64,000 bases of DNA, taken from contig NZ_JAAOCA010000009.1 in NCBI RefSeq assembly GCF_014694385.1, forward strand, positions 1-64,000, written 5' to 3'. The position numbers were made by a program, and so were the translations under genes. Shown in pieces: positions 44,521-54,699 of the stretch (positions are counted from its first letter, which is position 1; every line of letters begins with the position of its first letter). The DNA comes from Pseudomonas typographi. GTDB lineage: Bacteria; Pseudomonadota; Gammaproteobacteria; Pseudomonadales; Pseudomonadaceae. The notes under the pieces are model-generated. The model was not told the DNA's origin. It saw nothing but the letters and a program-made list of their open reading frames with translations, and made no database searches.

Positions 44521-45492
44521 GTGGAGCTGCTTTTTCTCGGTACGTCGGCGGGTGTGCCTACGCGGGGGCGCAACGTCTCGGCCACGGCGTTGTTGCCGGC
44601 CAACCGCAAGGGTTGGTGCCTGGTGGATTGCGGCGAGGGCACCCAGCATCAAGTGCTGCGCACGCCGCTGTCGTTGCATGACCTGGACGCGGTGTTCATC
44701 ACCCATGTGCACGGCGACCATTGCTTCGGCCTGCCGGGGCTGTTCAGCAGCGCCGGCATGAGCGGGCGCACCCGGCCGCTGAAGCTGGTCGCGCCGGCTG
44801 CGCTGGAACCCTGGTTGGCAATGACCCTGGAGGTCAGCCACAGCACGCTGCCGTTCGAGGTCGAATTCCAGGCGGTGGAAAGCTTTGGCGGCGTGGCGGT
44901 TGCCGAGTGGTCGGTGACGACCTTGGCGCTGTCGCACCGTGTGCCGTGCTGGGCCTATGTGTTCACCGAGGCCAAACCCGAGCCGCGCCTGGACGTACAG
45001 CGTTTGGCCGCCGAGGGCATACCCCGCGGGGCGTTGTGGGGCCAGCTTGCCCAAGGCCAGACGGTGGTATGGCAAGGCCGCCTGTTACAAGGCAACGACT
45101 ACCGCCTGGCGGGCCGTATGGCGCAGCGGGTGGTTATCTGTGGCGACAACGACACCCCGGCGTTATTGCGCGAGGCCTGTGGGCAGGCCCAGGTGCTGGT
45201 GCATGAGGCAACCTACACTCAATCGGTGTTGGAAGCGGGCAAACAGGGGTATGGCCACAGTAGCGCGCAAGCAGTCGCGCGCATGGCTGAGCAAGCCGGG
45301 CTGGCGAACCTGGTACTGACGCACTTCAGCCCCCGTTACCAAGCCGCCGGTGGCTCTGGCGCGTCGATCGACGACATCCGCCAAGAGGCGGCCGCGGCGT
45401 ACCGCGGGCGCCTTTGGCTGGCCCGTGACTTGGCGCACTACCGGTTGGCCCGCAATGGCCTGCTGGAGGCGGTGGCGCCTCCGCCAGGCTGA
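44521..45492 (+). CDS. rnz: Ribonuclease Z (tRNA 3' endonuclease)
   Basis: 323 residues of the metallo-beta-lactamase fold. The HxHxDH motif is THVHGDHCFG, with H62, H64, D66 and H67. Later ligands lie in SHRVPCWAYVF, ICGDND and LTHFSPRYQ. Tolerates tRNA 3' ends or other RNA; exact role in a genome where CCA is encoded is debated. GTG 44521 follows GGAG by 8 bases. It is close to pap (32 bases), so one transcript is likely. Confidence 0.93.
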   Translation: MELLFLGTSAGVPTRGRNVSATALLPANRKGWCLVDCGEGTQHQVLRTPLSLHDLDAVFITHVHGDHCFGLPGLFSSAGMSGRTRPLKLVAPAALEPWLAMTLEVSHSTLPFEVEFQAVESFGGVAVAEWSVTTLALSHRVPCWAYVFTEAKPEPRLDVQRLAAEGIPRGALWGQLAQGQTVVWQGRLLQGNDYRLAGRMAQRVVICGDNDTPALLREACGQAQVLVHEATYTQSVLEAGKQGYGHSSAQAVARMAEQAGLANLVLTHFSPRYQAAGGSGASIDDIRQEAAAAYRGRLWLARDLAHYRLARNGLLEAVAPPPG

Positions 45493-45494
45493 GC

Positions 45495-45666
45495 CCGGTG
45501 TGGCGGCGCAGGCGTTCGCATAAGCATTGTTGGGTGCATTTTGCGATTGGGCAAGGCGCCGTGACCCGCCATGGCCAGGCTATAGCGATGGGCTGCAGCG
45601 CCGCCCGTGAGCAAAAGCATCGTCGAAAGGGTGCAGCCAGCCCCAGCCTCTGCGGCACCCCATTAG
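45495..45666 (-). repeat. CTAG-ended intergenic repeat, copy C
   Basis: About 172 bases in minus orientation, directly after rnz. It shares the exact 16-base core GGGCAAGGCGCCGTGA (45549-45564) with copy E at 52981-52996. Ends resemble CCGG at the rnz side and CATTAG near the DUF6316-like gene, whose stop codon TAA lies inside that end. Confidence 0.65.
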
Positions 45667-45863
45667 TGGCTATTTAACGGTGCCTGGCGCCTGGCGCGCT
45701 GGATGTACACCCGGCTTTCTCGTTCAGCTTCCTCGCGTGAGCCATAGGGCCCTTCGAGGGTGCGCTCTCGAGTGCTGAAAAAGAATTGCCCATTGACGAG
45801 CGAGATGCGGTCTGCCCGGAAGTGACTGGCCGATAAGGGGTCGTGTTCACGTTTGCCGAACAT
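45663..45863 (-). CDS. DUF6316-like small protein bracketed by repeats
   Basis: 66 residues, soluble, beginning MFGKREHDPLSASHFRADRI and containing GQFFFSTRERTLEGPYGSRE. It resembles the pseudomonad DUF6316 group as I recall it; not verified. ATG 45863 (the longer reading adds 9 residues) has AGGAGG about 5 bases upstream. The stop lies in repeat copy C, and 30 bases upstream of the start begins copy D in the opposite orientation, so the gene sits between two inverted copies of the same repeat. Function unknown. Confidence 0.7.
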   Translation of the reverse strand: MFGKREHDPLSASHFRADRISLVNGQFFFSTRERTLEGPYGSREEAERESRVYIQRARRQAPLNSH

Positions 45864-45893
45864 AATGCCTCCTGATGAACGGGTTAACAAACG

Positions 45894-46062
45894 CTAGCGT
45901 GGTGCCTCTGAAGTTAGCTGCACCACCTGGACGGTGCCTTTGCCGCCGGGCGGTGGCGCATTTGCGTTTCTCGCCATGGCTGTACTGCGTCGGTCATGGC
46001 GCCTGGCCCGGCCTGCAAAATCACACGCCAATGCGTGCACGAACTTCTGCGGCACACACTGG
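45894..46062 (+). repeat. CTAG-ended intergenic repeat, copy D
   Basis: About 169 bases between the DUF6316-like gene and fumC, oriented plus. Left end CTAGCGTGGTGCCTCTGAAG and TTAGCTGCACCACC. The core is CATGGCGCCTGGCCC, and the right end is CGAACTTCTGCGG followed by CACACTGG. It is the best-preserved left end and faces copy C across the small gene. Confidence 0.7.
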
Positions 46063-46085
46063 TTTTACGGGGCTGCCCGGTACCT

Positions 46086-47480
<1,395 letters not shown>

Positions 47481-47658
47481 GCGGCGTTTACTCCCTGTGA
47501 GGCGTTGAACGTATCAGCCTGTATAGGCCCCGCGACACCCGGCTTGGTTCAACCGCGAACATGACAAACACCTTCGCAGGGTTGAGCCGGCCGCGCCATC
47601 AGGTGCAGAATGCCCCTCCCTGGGGCCTGCGCTCCCACCTGCTATTTAAGGAAACACG

Positions 47659-48189
47659 ATGACCCGTCTTCGCGCCCTCTGCACCGCAGCCGTTTTGGTA
47701 TGCGCCAGCGGTTCCGTCTTTGCTGACCAGGCCAGCCACAACGCCAGTGCCGAGGCATTCCTGACGACCGTCCATGCCGATAAGTTGGGCACACCTATCT
47801 ATATGCAGGTGCAGCAGATGTTTTCCCAGCGCTTCGAACAGGCCAAGGCGCCAGAGTCAAAAAAGGCGACGCTCGAAGGCTATGAGGCCAAGGCCAATGC
47901 AGCGCTCGACTCGGCCATCGGTTGGAGCAAGGTCAAGCCAGACCTGATCAAACTCTACACGGACAACTTCACCGAAACTGAGCTCAACGATTTGGTCAAG
48001 TTCTACACATCGCCGCTGGGCCAGAAAGTGCTGCAGCAAATGCCGCAAGTCACCCAGCAGTCGGCCATGCTCATGCAGCAAAAGCTCGACCCGGCAGTAC
48101 CGGTGGTCAACAAGCTGCTCGAAGACATGACCAAAGAAGTGGCCCCAGCGCCTGCCCCGGGTACCAAGCCCGCCCCGGCGAAAAAATAA
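47659..48189 (+). CDS. DUF2059 periplasmic protein
   Basis: 176 residues with a signal peptide (MTRLRALCTAAVLVCASGSV, cleavage after about FA). A helical DUF2059 region follows, DNFTETELNDLVKFYTSPLG then KVLQQMPQVTQQSAMLMQQK. The alanine-proline-lysine-rich C terminus (PAPAPGTKPAPAKK) may bind envelope components. The family is of unknown function. It is followed 12 bases later by a BolA-family gene, so a short operon is likely. Confidence 0.88.
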   Translation: MTRLRALCTAAVLVCASGSVFADQASHNASAEAFLTTVHADKLGTPIYMQVQQMFSQRFEQAKAPESKKATLEGYEAKANAALDSAIGWSKVKPDLIKLYTDNFTETELNDLVKFYTSPLGQKVLQQMPQVTQQSAMLMQQKLDPAVPVVNKLLEDMTKEVAPAPAPGTKPAPAKK

Positions 48190-48201
48190 GAGGCAACCGC
48201 C

Positions 48202-48498
48202 ATGACGATGCAGACCCGCCTCGAGCACACGCTGGCGCTGCTGCAGCCGGTACACCTGCAAGTGCTCGACGAGAGCCATATGCATAGCCGCGGCCAGCAG
48301 ACGCACTACAAGGCGGTGGTGGTCAGTGCGCGTTTCGATGGGCTCTCCAGCGTCAAGCGCCACCAATTGGTGTACGGCACCCTTGGCGAACTGATGGGCG
48401 AGTTCCATGCCCTGGCGTTGCATACCTATACCCCAGAGGAGTGGGCACAACTAGGGAACGTACCGGCGTCCCCGGTGTGCGCCGGCGGGCATTCCTGA
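48202..48498 (+). CDS. BolA family protein
   Basis: 98 residues. The conserved block DESHMHSRGQQTHYKAVVVS carries histidines typical of BolA-family [2Fe-2S] partners of monothiol glutaredoxins, and is followed by VKRHQLVYGTLGELM, the class II-type RH..VY helix. BolA proteins act in iron-sulfur delivery and some are stress-induced regulators. GAGG lies 8 bases before ATG 48202. It co-locates with DUF2059; role in the redox set downstream (TrhO and FrnE) is plausible but inferred. Confidence 0.92.
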   Translation: MTMQTRLEHTLALLQPVHLQVLDESHMHSRGQQTHYKAVVVSARFDGLSSVKRHQLVYGTLGELMGEFHALALHTYTPEEWAQLGNVPASPVCAGGHS

Positions 48499-48712
48499 AG
48501 CCACACTTCAGCCGTTCGCTGCCGTGCCGATATAGCCATTGACCTGGCGCAACAAAGCCCACCAGGGTTTTGTTAGAATCGGCGGCGCACTACGCCATGA
48601 AGTGGCAAGCCGAACACCGGCTTGCCCTGCGTTAAGCACCCTGGCGCATGCGTTTTTACCTGTACCTTCAAACCGGTCCGCCTTTTGCGAAGGCAACCAC
48701 TGGAGCATTTGC

Positions 48713-49648
48713 ATGTCTGCATCCATTGTTGTGGCAGCGCTATACAAGTTCGTCACACTCGAAGATTTCATCGCCCTGCGCCAGCCCTTGCTCGACGTAA
48801 TGGTAGCCAATGGCGTCAAGGGCACCCTGTTGCTGGCTGACGAAGGCATCAACGGTACCGTATCCGGTACCCGCGAGGGCATCGACGCGCTGCTCGCCTG
48901 GTTGCGCCGCGACCCGCGCCTGGCCGACGTCGATCACAAGGAAAGCTACTGCGACGAGCAGCCGTTCTACCGCACCAAGGTTAAACTCAAGAAAGAAATC
49001 GTGACCCTCGGCGTACCCGGGGTAAACCCTAACCATAAGGTCGGCACCTACGTCGACCCGGTGGATTGGAACGCGTTGATCGATGACCCGGAGGTACTGC
49101 TAGTCGACACACGGAACGACTATGAAGTGGCGATCGGCACCTTCGAAGGCGCGGTAGACCCGAAAACCACCACCTTTCGCGAGTTCCCCGACTATGTGAA
49201 GGCCAACTTCGACCCCGCCCGGCACAAAAAGGTAGCGATGTTCTGCACCGGTGGCATCCGCTGCGAAAAGGCCTCCAGCTACATGCTGGGAGAAGGTTTT
49301 GAAGAGGTGTATCACCTCAAGGGCGGCATTCTCAAGTACCTGGAGCAAGTGCCGCAGGCGCAGTCGAAATGGCGTGGGGACTGCTTCGTCTTCGATAACC
49401 GCGTCACCGTGCGCCATGACCTGTCCGAAGGCGAGTATGACCAGTGCCACGCATGCCGCTCGCCGATCAGCGCCGATGATCGCGCCAGCGAGCATTACAC
49501 CCCGGGAATAAGTTGCCCGCACTGCGCCGGCAAATTGGCCGATAAAACCCGCCAGGCGGCCGTCGAGCGGCAAAAGCAAATCGAACTGGCCAAGGCGCGC
49601 AACCGGCCCCATCCTATTGGCTACAACTATCGCAAAGCCGAGGTTTGA
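48713..49648 (+). CDS. trhO: tRNA uridine-34 hydroxylase TrhO (rhodanese-domain)
   Basis: 311-residue YceA/TrhO protein that makes 5-hydroxyuridine at position 34 of tRNA using O2. An N-terminal acylphosphatase-like domain ([20 protein letters not shown]) precedes the rhodanese domain, with the catalytic cysteine in [18 protein letters not shown] near 178. A C-terminal cysteine-rich segment follows ([15 protein letters not shown]). ATG 48713 has GGAG 8 bases upstream; the in-frame upstream extension is not real. It is followed 3 bases later by a DsbA-family gene. Confidence 0.93.
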   Translation: MSASIVVAALYKFVTLEDFIALRQPLLDVMVANGVKGTLLLADEGINGTVSGTREGIDALLAWLRRDPRLADVDHKESYCDEQPFYRTKVKLKKEIVTLGVPGVNPNHKVGTYVDPVDWNALIDDPEVLLVDTRNDYEVAIGTFEGAVDPKTTTFREFPDYVKANFDPARHKKVAMFCTGGIRCEKASSYMLGEGFEEVYHLKGGILKYLEQVPQAQSKWRGDCFVFDNRVTVRHDLSEGEYDQCHACRSPISADDRASEHYTPGISCPHCAGKLADKTRQAAVERQKQIELAKARNRPHPIGYNYRKAEV

Positions 49649-49651
49649 GCC

Positions 49652-50284
49652 GTGCGCCGCCTGCTCTACGTGATGGACCCAATGTGCTCCTGGTGCTGGG
49701 GGTTCGCACCGGTGGCGGCGGCGCTGTTCGAGCAGGCGGCCACCGCCGGTGTCGCCGCGCATCTGGTGATGGGCGGCCTGCGCAGCGGTGGTGCGGCATT
49801 GGATACCACCACCCGGCAGTACATCCTTGAGCATTGGCGCGCTGTGCAGCAAACCACTGGGCAGCCGTTTCATTTCGAGGGCGCATTGGCCGACGGGTTC
49901 GTTTACGACACCGAACCTGCCTGCCGGGCGGTAGTCACTGCCCGTCGGCTCGCGGAAGACCTCGCCTGGCCATTGGCAAGGGGCATCCAGCAGGCGTTCT
50001 ACGCCCAAGGCCGTGACACCAGCGAAGTCGCCACCCTGGTAGCACTGGCCGAGCAAGTGGGCATCCCCCGTATCGAATTCGCCGAAGCCTTCGACCTGGC
50101 TGAACAGGCGCGGGCTACCCAGGCGGACATCACGTGGGCCCGAGACCTGGGGATCGCCGGCTTCCCGACACTATTAGCGCAAAATGGCAGCCAATTGGCC
50201 TTGCTCACCAACGGTTATCAACCGCTGGAAGCCTTGGCCCCGTTGCTCGGCGCCTGGCTGCGACATAACACCGAGGCCCGTTGA
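49652..50284 (+). CDS. DsbA-family thiol oxidoreductase, FrnE-like
   Basis: 210 residues with a thioredoxin-fold CXXC: MRRLLYVMDPMCSWCWGF with Cys12 and Cys15. The inserted helical domain is followed by GIAGFPTLL near 169, the cis-proline region. There is no signal peptide, so it is cytosolic, unlike DsbA itself. The FrnE group reduces or rearranges disulfides and is linked to oxidative stress. GTG 49652 begins 3 bases after trhO, so they form one operon. Substrate unknown. Confidence 0.85.
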   Translation: MRRLLYVMDPMCSWCWGFAPVAAALFEQAATAGVAAHLVMGGLRSGGAALDTTTRQYILEHWRAVQQTTGQPFHFEGALADGFVYDTEPACRAVVTARRLAEDLAWPLARGIQQAFYAQGRDTSEVATLVALAEQVGIPRIEFAEAFDLAEQARATQADITWARDLGIAGFPTLLAQNGSQLALLTNGYQPLEALAPLLGAWLRHNTEAR

Positions 50285-50432
50285 AAATATTGCTACCGAA
50301 CTGATTGCGCTCTGCTAGTCTCGACAAAGACTTGCCGGGTTCGGTCGGGCGCGTTGCGCATGTCGCTCATCGCCGGCCGCCCTCCCAGAGTGCGCGGCGT
50401 CAGTCGTTCAGCCGCAATGTGCAAGGGACCTC

Positions 50433-52910
50433 ATGAAGCAGCAGACTCGGATGCTCGAAAGCCCAAGGCTCATCGCCATTGCTTGGCCATTTATCGCCGT
50501 GGTCCTTCTGTTGGCGTCGCTGGGTACTTTCAGCCTTTACGCGATGTCGGCGATGCGGGGTTACGTTGCCGGTGAAAGCCTTTGGTCCAAGGGCCAGAAA
50601 GACGCAATCTACTACCTGAACCTGTACGCAAGCAGCCCCGATGAGCGAATTTTCCAGAAGTATCGGCAAGCCATTGCCGTTCCTCAGGGCGGCCACGACT
50701 TGCGCATGGCGCTGGATCAACCCGTCGCGGACACGGCCAAGGCGCGGATAGGGCTGCAGCAGGGCGGTAACCATGCCGACGACTTCAGCGGCATCATCTG
50801 GTTTTTCCTGAATTTCCGCCATTTTTCCTATTTTGCCCGCGCGATCGACCTCTGGACCATTGGCGATGGGTACCTGTTCAAGCTCGACGAAGTTGCCCAG
50901 GCCATGCACAGCAGCATCCAGGCTGGGCAGGCGGGCCCGGACGATGTAAGGCGCTGGAAGGCGCAGATCCTGGACATCAACGAGCAGGTGACGCCTGCGG
51001 CGAAGGCGTTCAGTGATGCGTTGGGCGAGGGCTCGCGTTTCTTGCAGCGCCTGCTGATAGGCATCAACTTGTTTACCGCTTTCGCGCTGATCGCGATTGC
51101 GCTGTGGATCACCCGCAAGCTGCTCGCCCAGCGCCACGCCTTCGCCGAAGCGTTGCAGGAAGAAAAAGACCGTGCGCAAGTGACCCTGGCCTCGATTGGC
51201 GACGGTGTGATCGCCACCGACGTGGACGGCGCCATTGTTTACATGAACCCGGCCGCCGAACAGTTGACCCATCTGAAAGCTGAGCAGGCGGCGGGCCTAC
51301 CGCTGGCGGCGCTGTTCAACCTGCTCGACGAGAACGCCGAGCGTGACGCTTCGACGTTGATCGAGCGTATCCGTACCGGCCAGCTCAATGGCGGCCGCGA
51401 ACACCCGCGGATGATCCAGCGGCTTGATGGCAGCATGGTGTCGGTGGCTTTGGGGGGGGCGCCGATCGTTCACGACAGCCGCATCAGCGGTACGGTGCTG
51501 GTGCTGCACGACATGACCCAGGAACGGCAATACATCGCCAACCTCGCCTGGCAAGCCACCCACGATGCGTTGACGGGCCTGGCTAACCGCCGGGAGTTCG
51601 AGTTCCGCCTTGAGCAGGCACTCAACGGGCTGAACGACAGCGGTACGCGCCACGCACTGCTGTTTCTCGATCTGGACCAGTTCAAGCTGGTCAACGACAC
51701 CTGCGGCCATGCCGCCGGTGATGAGCTGCTTCGGCACATCTGCGCCTTGTTGCAGTCGGGCCTTGGTGGTGGCGACACCTTGGCGCGGCTGGGTGGCGAT
51801 GAGTTTGGCGTATTGCTCGAGCACTGTGCGCCGCAGGTGGCCGAGAGGACCGCCGAGCAGTTGCGCGAAGCGGTGCAGAACTTGCATTTCGTGTGGAAGG
51901 GCCGGCCCTTCATGACTACCCTGAGCGTGGGCTTGGTACACCTGCATCAGCCACCCACTACCTTGGAAGAGGCGCTGCGGGTCGCCGACCTGGCTTGCTA
52001 TATGGCCAAGGAAAAAGGCCGTAACCGCGTGCAGGTGTATCACGAAGACGATACCGAGCTGACCGTGCGCTTCGGTGAAATGGCCTGGGTGCAGCGCTTG
52101 CGCCTGGCTCTGGAAGAAGACCGCTTCTGCCTGTACGCCCAGGAAATCGCCAGCATCGGCGGCCTACCCACAGCCAGCGGCCACGCCAGCCATGTGGAGG
52201 TCTTGGTGCGGCTACAGGATGAAAGTGGCCGGATCATTCTGCCCAACAGCTTTATCCCCGCGGCCGAGCGCTATGGGCTGATGCCTTCGCTGGATCGCTG
52301 GGTTGTACAAAATGTGTTCAAGGTGTTGCGCCAGTGCCTGGACGAAGGCGGTGACCAACCCCTGGCTATGTGTGCGATCAACCTGTCGGGCGCCAGCATT
52401 GGCGACGACGAATTTCTTGATTTTATCCGTGAGCAACTGTACCGGTACGACATTCCAGCACAGTTGATTTGTTTCGAAATTACCGAAACCAGCGCCATCG
52501 CCAACCTCGCCAGCGCTATTGGCTTCATCAATGAACTCAAAGACCTTGGCTGCCTGTTTTCCCTAGACGATTTCTGCGCGGGAATGTCGTCGTTTGCCTA
52601 TTTGAAGCATTTGCCAGTGGACTTTCTCAAGATCGACGGCAGTTTCGTCAAAGACATGCTCGACGACCCGATCAACCGCGCGATGGTCGAGGTGATCAAC
52701 CATATCGGCCACGTGATGGGCAAGCGAACGATCGCTGAGTTCGTAGAATCCCCGTTGATTGAGCAGGCCCTGGTAGAAATCGGCGTCGATTACGCGCAGG
52801 GTTATCTGATCGAGCGCCCCTTGCCGTTTACCTGCCAGAGCCTGCGCCGGGCGGACGCACAAGGCAGGGGCGCACGGGTTTCACCTACCTCGCCGCATGT
52901 ATGCGACTAG
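50433..52910 (+). CDS. Membrane GGDEF-EAL cyclic-di-GMP protein with PAS domain
   Basis: 825 residues. Transmembrane helices lie at about 14-36 and 205-226, enclosing a periplasmic sensor loop. A PAS domain covers about 245-365 (SIGDGVIATDVDGAIVYMNP). GGDEF follows (RLGGDEFGVLL near 453) and then EAL (EVLVR near 588; ITETSAIANL, LDDFCAGMSSFAYLKHLPVD, FLKIDGSFV and YAQGYLIERP complete the phosphodiesterase site). Both active-site sets look intact, so it may both make and degrade c-di-GMP. ATG 50433 has AGGGA upstream. It is followed by the undA region. Confidence 0.93.
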   Translation: MKQQTRMLESPRLIAIAWPFIAVVLLLASLGTFSLYAMSAMRGYVAGESLWSKGQKDAIYYLNLYASSPDERIFQKYRQAIAVPQGGHDLRMALDQPVADTAKARIGLQQGGNHADDFSGIIWFFLNFRHFSYFARAIDLWTIGDGYLFKLDEVAQAMHSSIQAGQAGPDDVRRWKAQILDINEQVTPAAKAFSDALGEGSRFLQRLLIGINLFTAFALIAIALWITRKLLAQRHAFAEALQEEKDRAQVTLASIGDGVIATDVDGAIVYMNPAAEQLTHLKAEQAAGLPLAALFNLLDENAERDASTLIERIRTGQLNGGREHPRMIQRLDGSMVSVALGGAPIVHDSRISGTVLVLHDMTQERQYIANLAWQATHDALTGLANRREFEFRLEQALNGLNDSGTRHALLFLDLDQFKLVNDTCGHAAGDELLRHICALLQSGLGGGDTLARLGGDEFGVLLEHCAPQVAERTAEQLREAVQNLHFVWKGRPFMTTLSVGLVHLHQPPTTLEEALRVADLACYMAKEKGRNRVQVYHEDDTELTVRFGEMAWVQRLRLALEEDRFCLYAQEIASIGGLPTASGHASHVEVLVRLQDESGRIILPNSFIPAAERYGLMPSLDRWVVQNVFKVLRQCLDEGGDQPLAMCAINLSGASIGDDEFLDFIREQLYRYDIPAQLICFEITETSAIANLASAIGFINELKDLGCLFSLDDFCAGMSSFAYLKHLPVDFLKIDGSFVKDMLDDPINRAMVEVINHIGHVMGKRTIAEFVESPLIEQALVEIGVDYAQGYLIERPLPFTCQSLRRADAQGRGARVSPTSPHVCD

Positions 52911-52928
52911 AGCGGTAGGTAAGGCGCA

Positions 52929-53093
52929 CTCGCGTGGGGCTTGAGGCGCTGGTACCCCGATTGCCGGGTAAATTATGGCTGGGCAAGGCGCCGTGATGAT
53001 ACGTAGCAGGGCTATGGTGAGCAATGACAACCCAGCTTGGCCGTAAAAAGCACCGTCAACATTGTGCAGCTAACTTCTGAGATACCACACTAG
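52929..53093 (-). repeat. CTAG-ended intergenic repeat, copy E, upstream of undA
   Basis: About 165 bases, minus orientation, between the GGDEF-EAL gene and undA. Left end on the minus strand is CTAGTGTGGTATCTCAGAAG, followed by TTAGCTGCACAATGTTGACG. It shares a 16-base identity (52981-52996) with copy C. Its CTAG boundary lies 67 bases before the undA start, so it could alter that promoter. Confidence 0.65.
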
Positions 53094-53159
53094 GTTCGGC
53101 TGCCGTTCGCGTGGCCTTGACGCGATCGGCTTTACCCACGACGCAAAAGGAAGTTGTTC

Positions 53160-53963
53160 ATGACCGAATTAACCGAAGCTGTGTTCACCCGTACTGGCCC
53201 ACTGATGGAGGCCACCAGCTACCCCGTGTGGGCCCAGCAGTTGCTACGAGATTGCAGCATCGCCAAACAGCGAGTGGTCAACCATGAGTTCTACCAAAAG
53301 TTGCGTGACAACACGTTAACCGCCACGACCATGCGCCAATACCTGGTCGGTGGCTGGCCAGTGGTGGAGCAGTTTGCGTTGTACATGGCCCAGAACCTTA
53401 CCAAAACCCGTTACGGGCGTAGCCCCGGCGAAGACATGGCGCGGCGCTGGCTGATGCGCAACATCCGCGTCGAACTCAACCATGCCGACTATTGGGTGCA
53501 TTGGGCCCAGGCCCATGGCGTGACAGTGGAAGACCTGCACGCGCAGAAAGTCCCGCCAGAGCTCACGGCGCTAAGCCATTGGTGTTGGCACAGCAGCGCG
53601 TCCGATACCTTGGTGATCGGCATGGCCGCTACCAACTACGCCATCGAAGGTGCCACCGGAGAGTGGGCGCACGTCGTGTGCTCCAGTGACACCTACGCCA
53701 ATGCCTTCCCCGAGGCGGGGCGCAAACGCGCCATGCGCTGGCTTGCGCTGCATGCCGAGTACGACGATGCGCACCCCTGGGAAGCGTTGGAAATCATCTG
53801 CACCCTGGCCGGCCCCAACCCGTCGCGCTCACTGCAGGCCGAGCTGCGCAAGGCTATCTGCAAGAGCTACGACTACATGTACCTGTTCCTGGAGCGCTGC
53901 ATGGAGCTTGAACGCATGACCCTCGCCGCCCATGCCGATGCTGGCGAAGCGATGCCCGCCTAG
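53160..53963 (+). CDS. undA: 1-Undecene synthase UndA (heme-oxygenase-like diiron oxidase)
   Basis: 267 residues of the TenA-like fold. The sequence resembles the P. protegens/P. fluorescens UndA across its length as I recall it: RTGPLMEATSYPVWAQQL, RQYLVGGWPVVEQFALYMA, RRWLMRNIRVELNHADYWVH. The metal ligands fall at E105, H108, E163, H198 and D202, the same spacing as UndA E101, H104, E159, H194 and D198. UndA converts lauric acid to 1-undecene with O2. The ATG at 53160 follows AAGGA by 8 bases; a TTG at 53154 is less likely. Flanked by unrelated genes, so it looks like a mobile single-gene trait. Annotations as TenA regulator or thiaminase would be misleading. Confidence 0.85.
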   Translation: MTELTEAVFTRTGPLMEATSYPVWAQQLLRDCSIAKQRVVNHEFYQKLRDNTLTATTMRQYLVGGWPVVEQFALYMAQNLTKTRYGRSPGEDMARRWLMRNIRVELNHADYWVHWAQAHGVTVEDLHAQKVPPELTALSHWCWHSSASDTLVIGMAATNYAIEGATGEWAHVVCSSDTYANAFPEAGRKRAMRWLALHAEYDDAHPWEALEIICTLAGPNPSRSLQAELRKAICKSYDYMYLFLERCMELERMTLAAHADAGEAMPA

Positions 53964-53965
53964 GC

Positions 53966-54697
53966 TTACTGCGCGTTCAACGCCTGGCCGTTTACCGCGG
54001 CGCTGTCAGGCCCCATCAAGTAAAGGTACACCGGCATGATATCGGTTGGCGTGGGCACACGCTGGGGGTCTTCGTGCGGGTAGGCCTGGGCACGCATGTC
54101 GGTCCGGGTGCCTCCTGGGTTGACACTGTTGGCGCGCAGTCGGGTGCCGGCCAGTTCATCGGCCAGGGTTTGCATCAGGCCTTCGGTGGCGAATTTCGAC
54201 ACCGCATAGGCCCCCCATTGGGCCCGGCCCTTGCGCCCGACGCTGCTGGAGGTGAACACCAGCGAAGCATCGTTGGGCGCCCTACGCAGCAGGGGCAACA
54301 GGGCCGCCGTCAGGGCGAAGGTGGCGTTCACGTTCACTTGCATCACCCGCGCGAACTCGGCGGGGGTAATGTGCTCAAGCTCTACCCGCGGGCCGAGTAA
54401 CGATGCATTGTGCAGCACGCCATCCAAATGCGTGCCTAATTGGCCGGCCAAGGCCTGGTAATCAGCCTCGTGGGCGTGCTCGAGGTCCAGCAGCACGGCC
54501 TGTGCCTGGCCATGGCCGGCCGCAGCGATGGCGTCGGCTGTGCGTTGCAGTGCCGCCCCATGGCGCCCCAGCAGCACCACCTGCGCGCCATGGGCAGCGA
54601 AGGTTTCCGCCGCCGCCGCGCCAATCCCGCGGCCGGCGCCGGTAACCAGGATGCGCCGGCCGGCGAGCAGTTGCGGGGGGGCTTGGTAGGTGAACAT
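53966..54697 (-). CDS. yciK: YciK family short-chain dehydrogenase
   Basis: 243-residue SDR. TGAGRGIG is near 20-27, LHNASLLGPR near 93, the serine is in VFTSSSVG, and YAVSK carries the tyrosine and lysine. The PGGTRTDMRAQAYP C-terminal region is a YciK trait. Conserved in pseudomonads directly after mupP and ubiG, as here. Substrate is unknown. The start ATG 54697 overlaps the end of mupP (stop 54700), so translation is coupled. Confidence 0.9.
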   Translation of the reverse strand: MFTYQAPPQLLAGRRILVTGAGRGIGAAAAETFAAHGAQVVLLGRHGAALQRTADAIAAAGHGQAQAVLLDLEHAHEADYQALAGQLGTHLDGVLHNASLLGPRVELEHITPAEFARVMQVNVNATFALTAALLPLLRRAPNDASLVFTSSSVGRKGRAQWGAYAVSKFATEGLMQTLADELAGTRLRANSVNPGGTRTDMRAQAYPHEDPQRVPTPTDIMPVYLYLMGPDSAAVNGQALNAQ

Positions 54698-54699
54698 GC

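Noticed and set aside
53154-53963. TenA-type thiaminase or transcriptional regulator at the undA position
   Set aside because: The metal-ligand pattern E-x2-H, E and H-x3-D matches UndA; the TenA thiaminase cysteine is absent and no helix-turn-helix is present.
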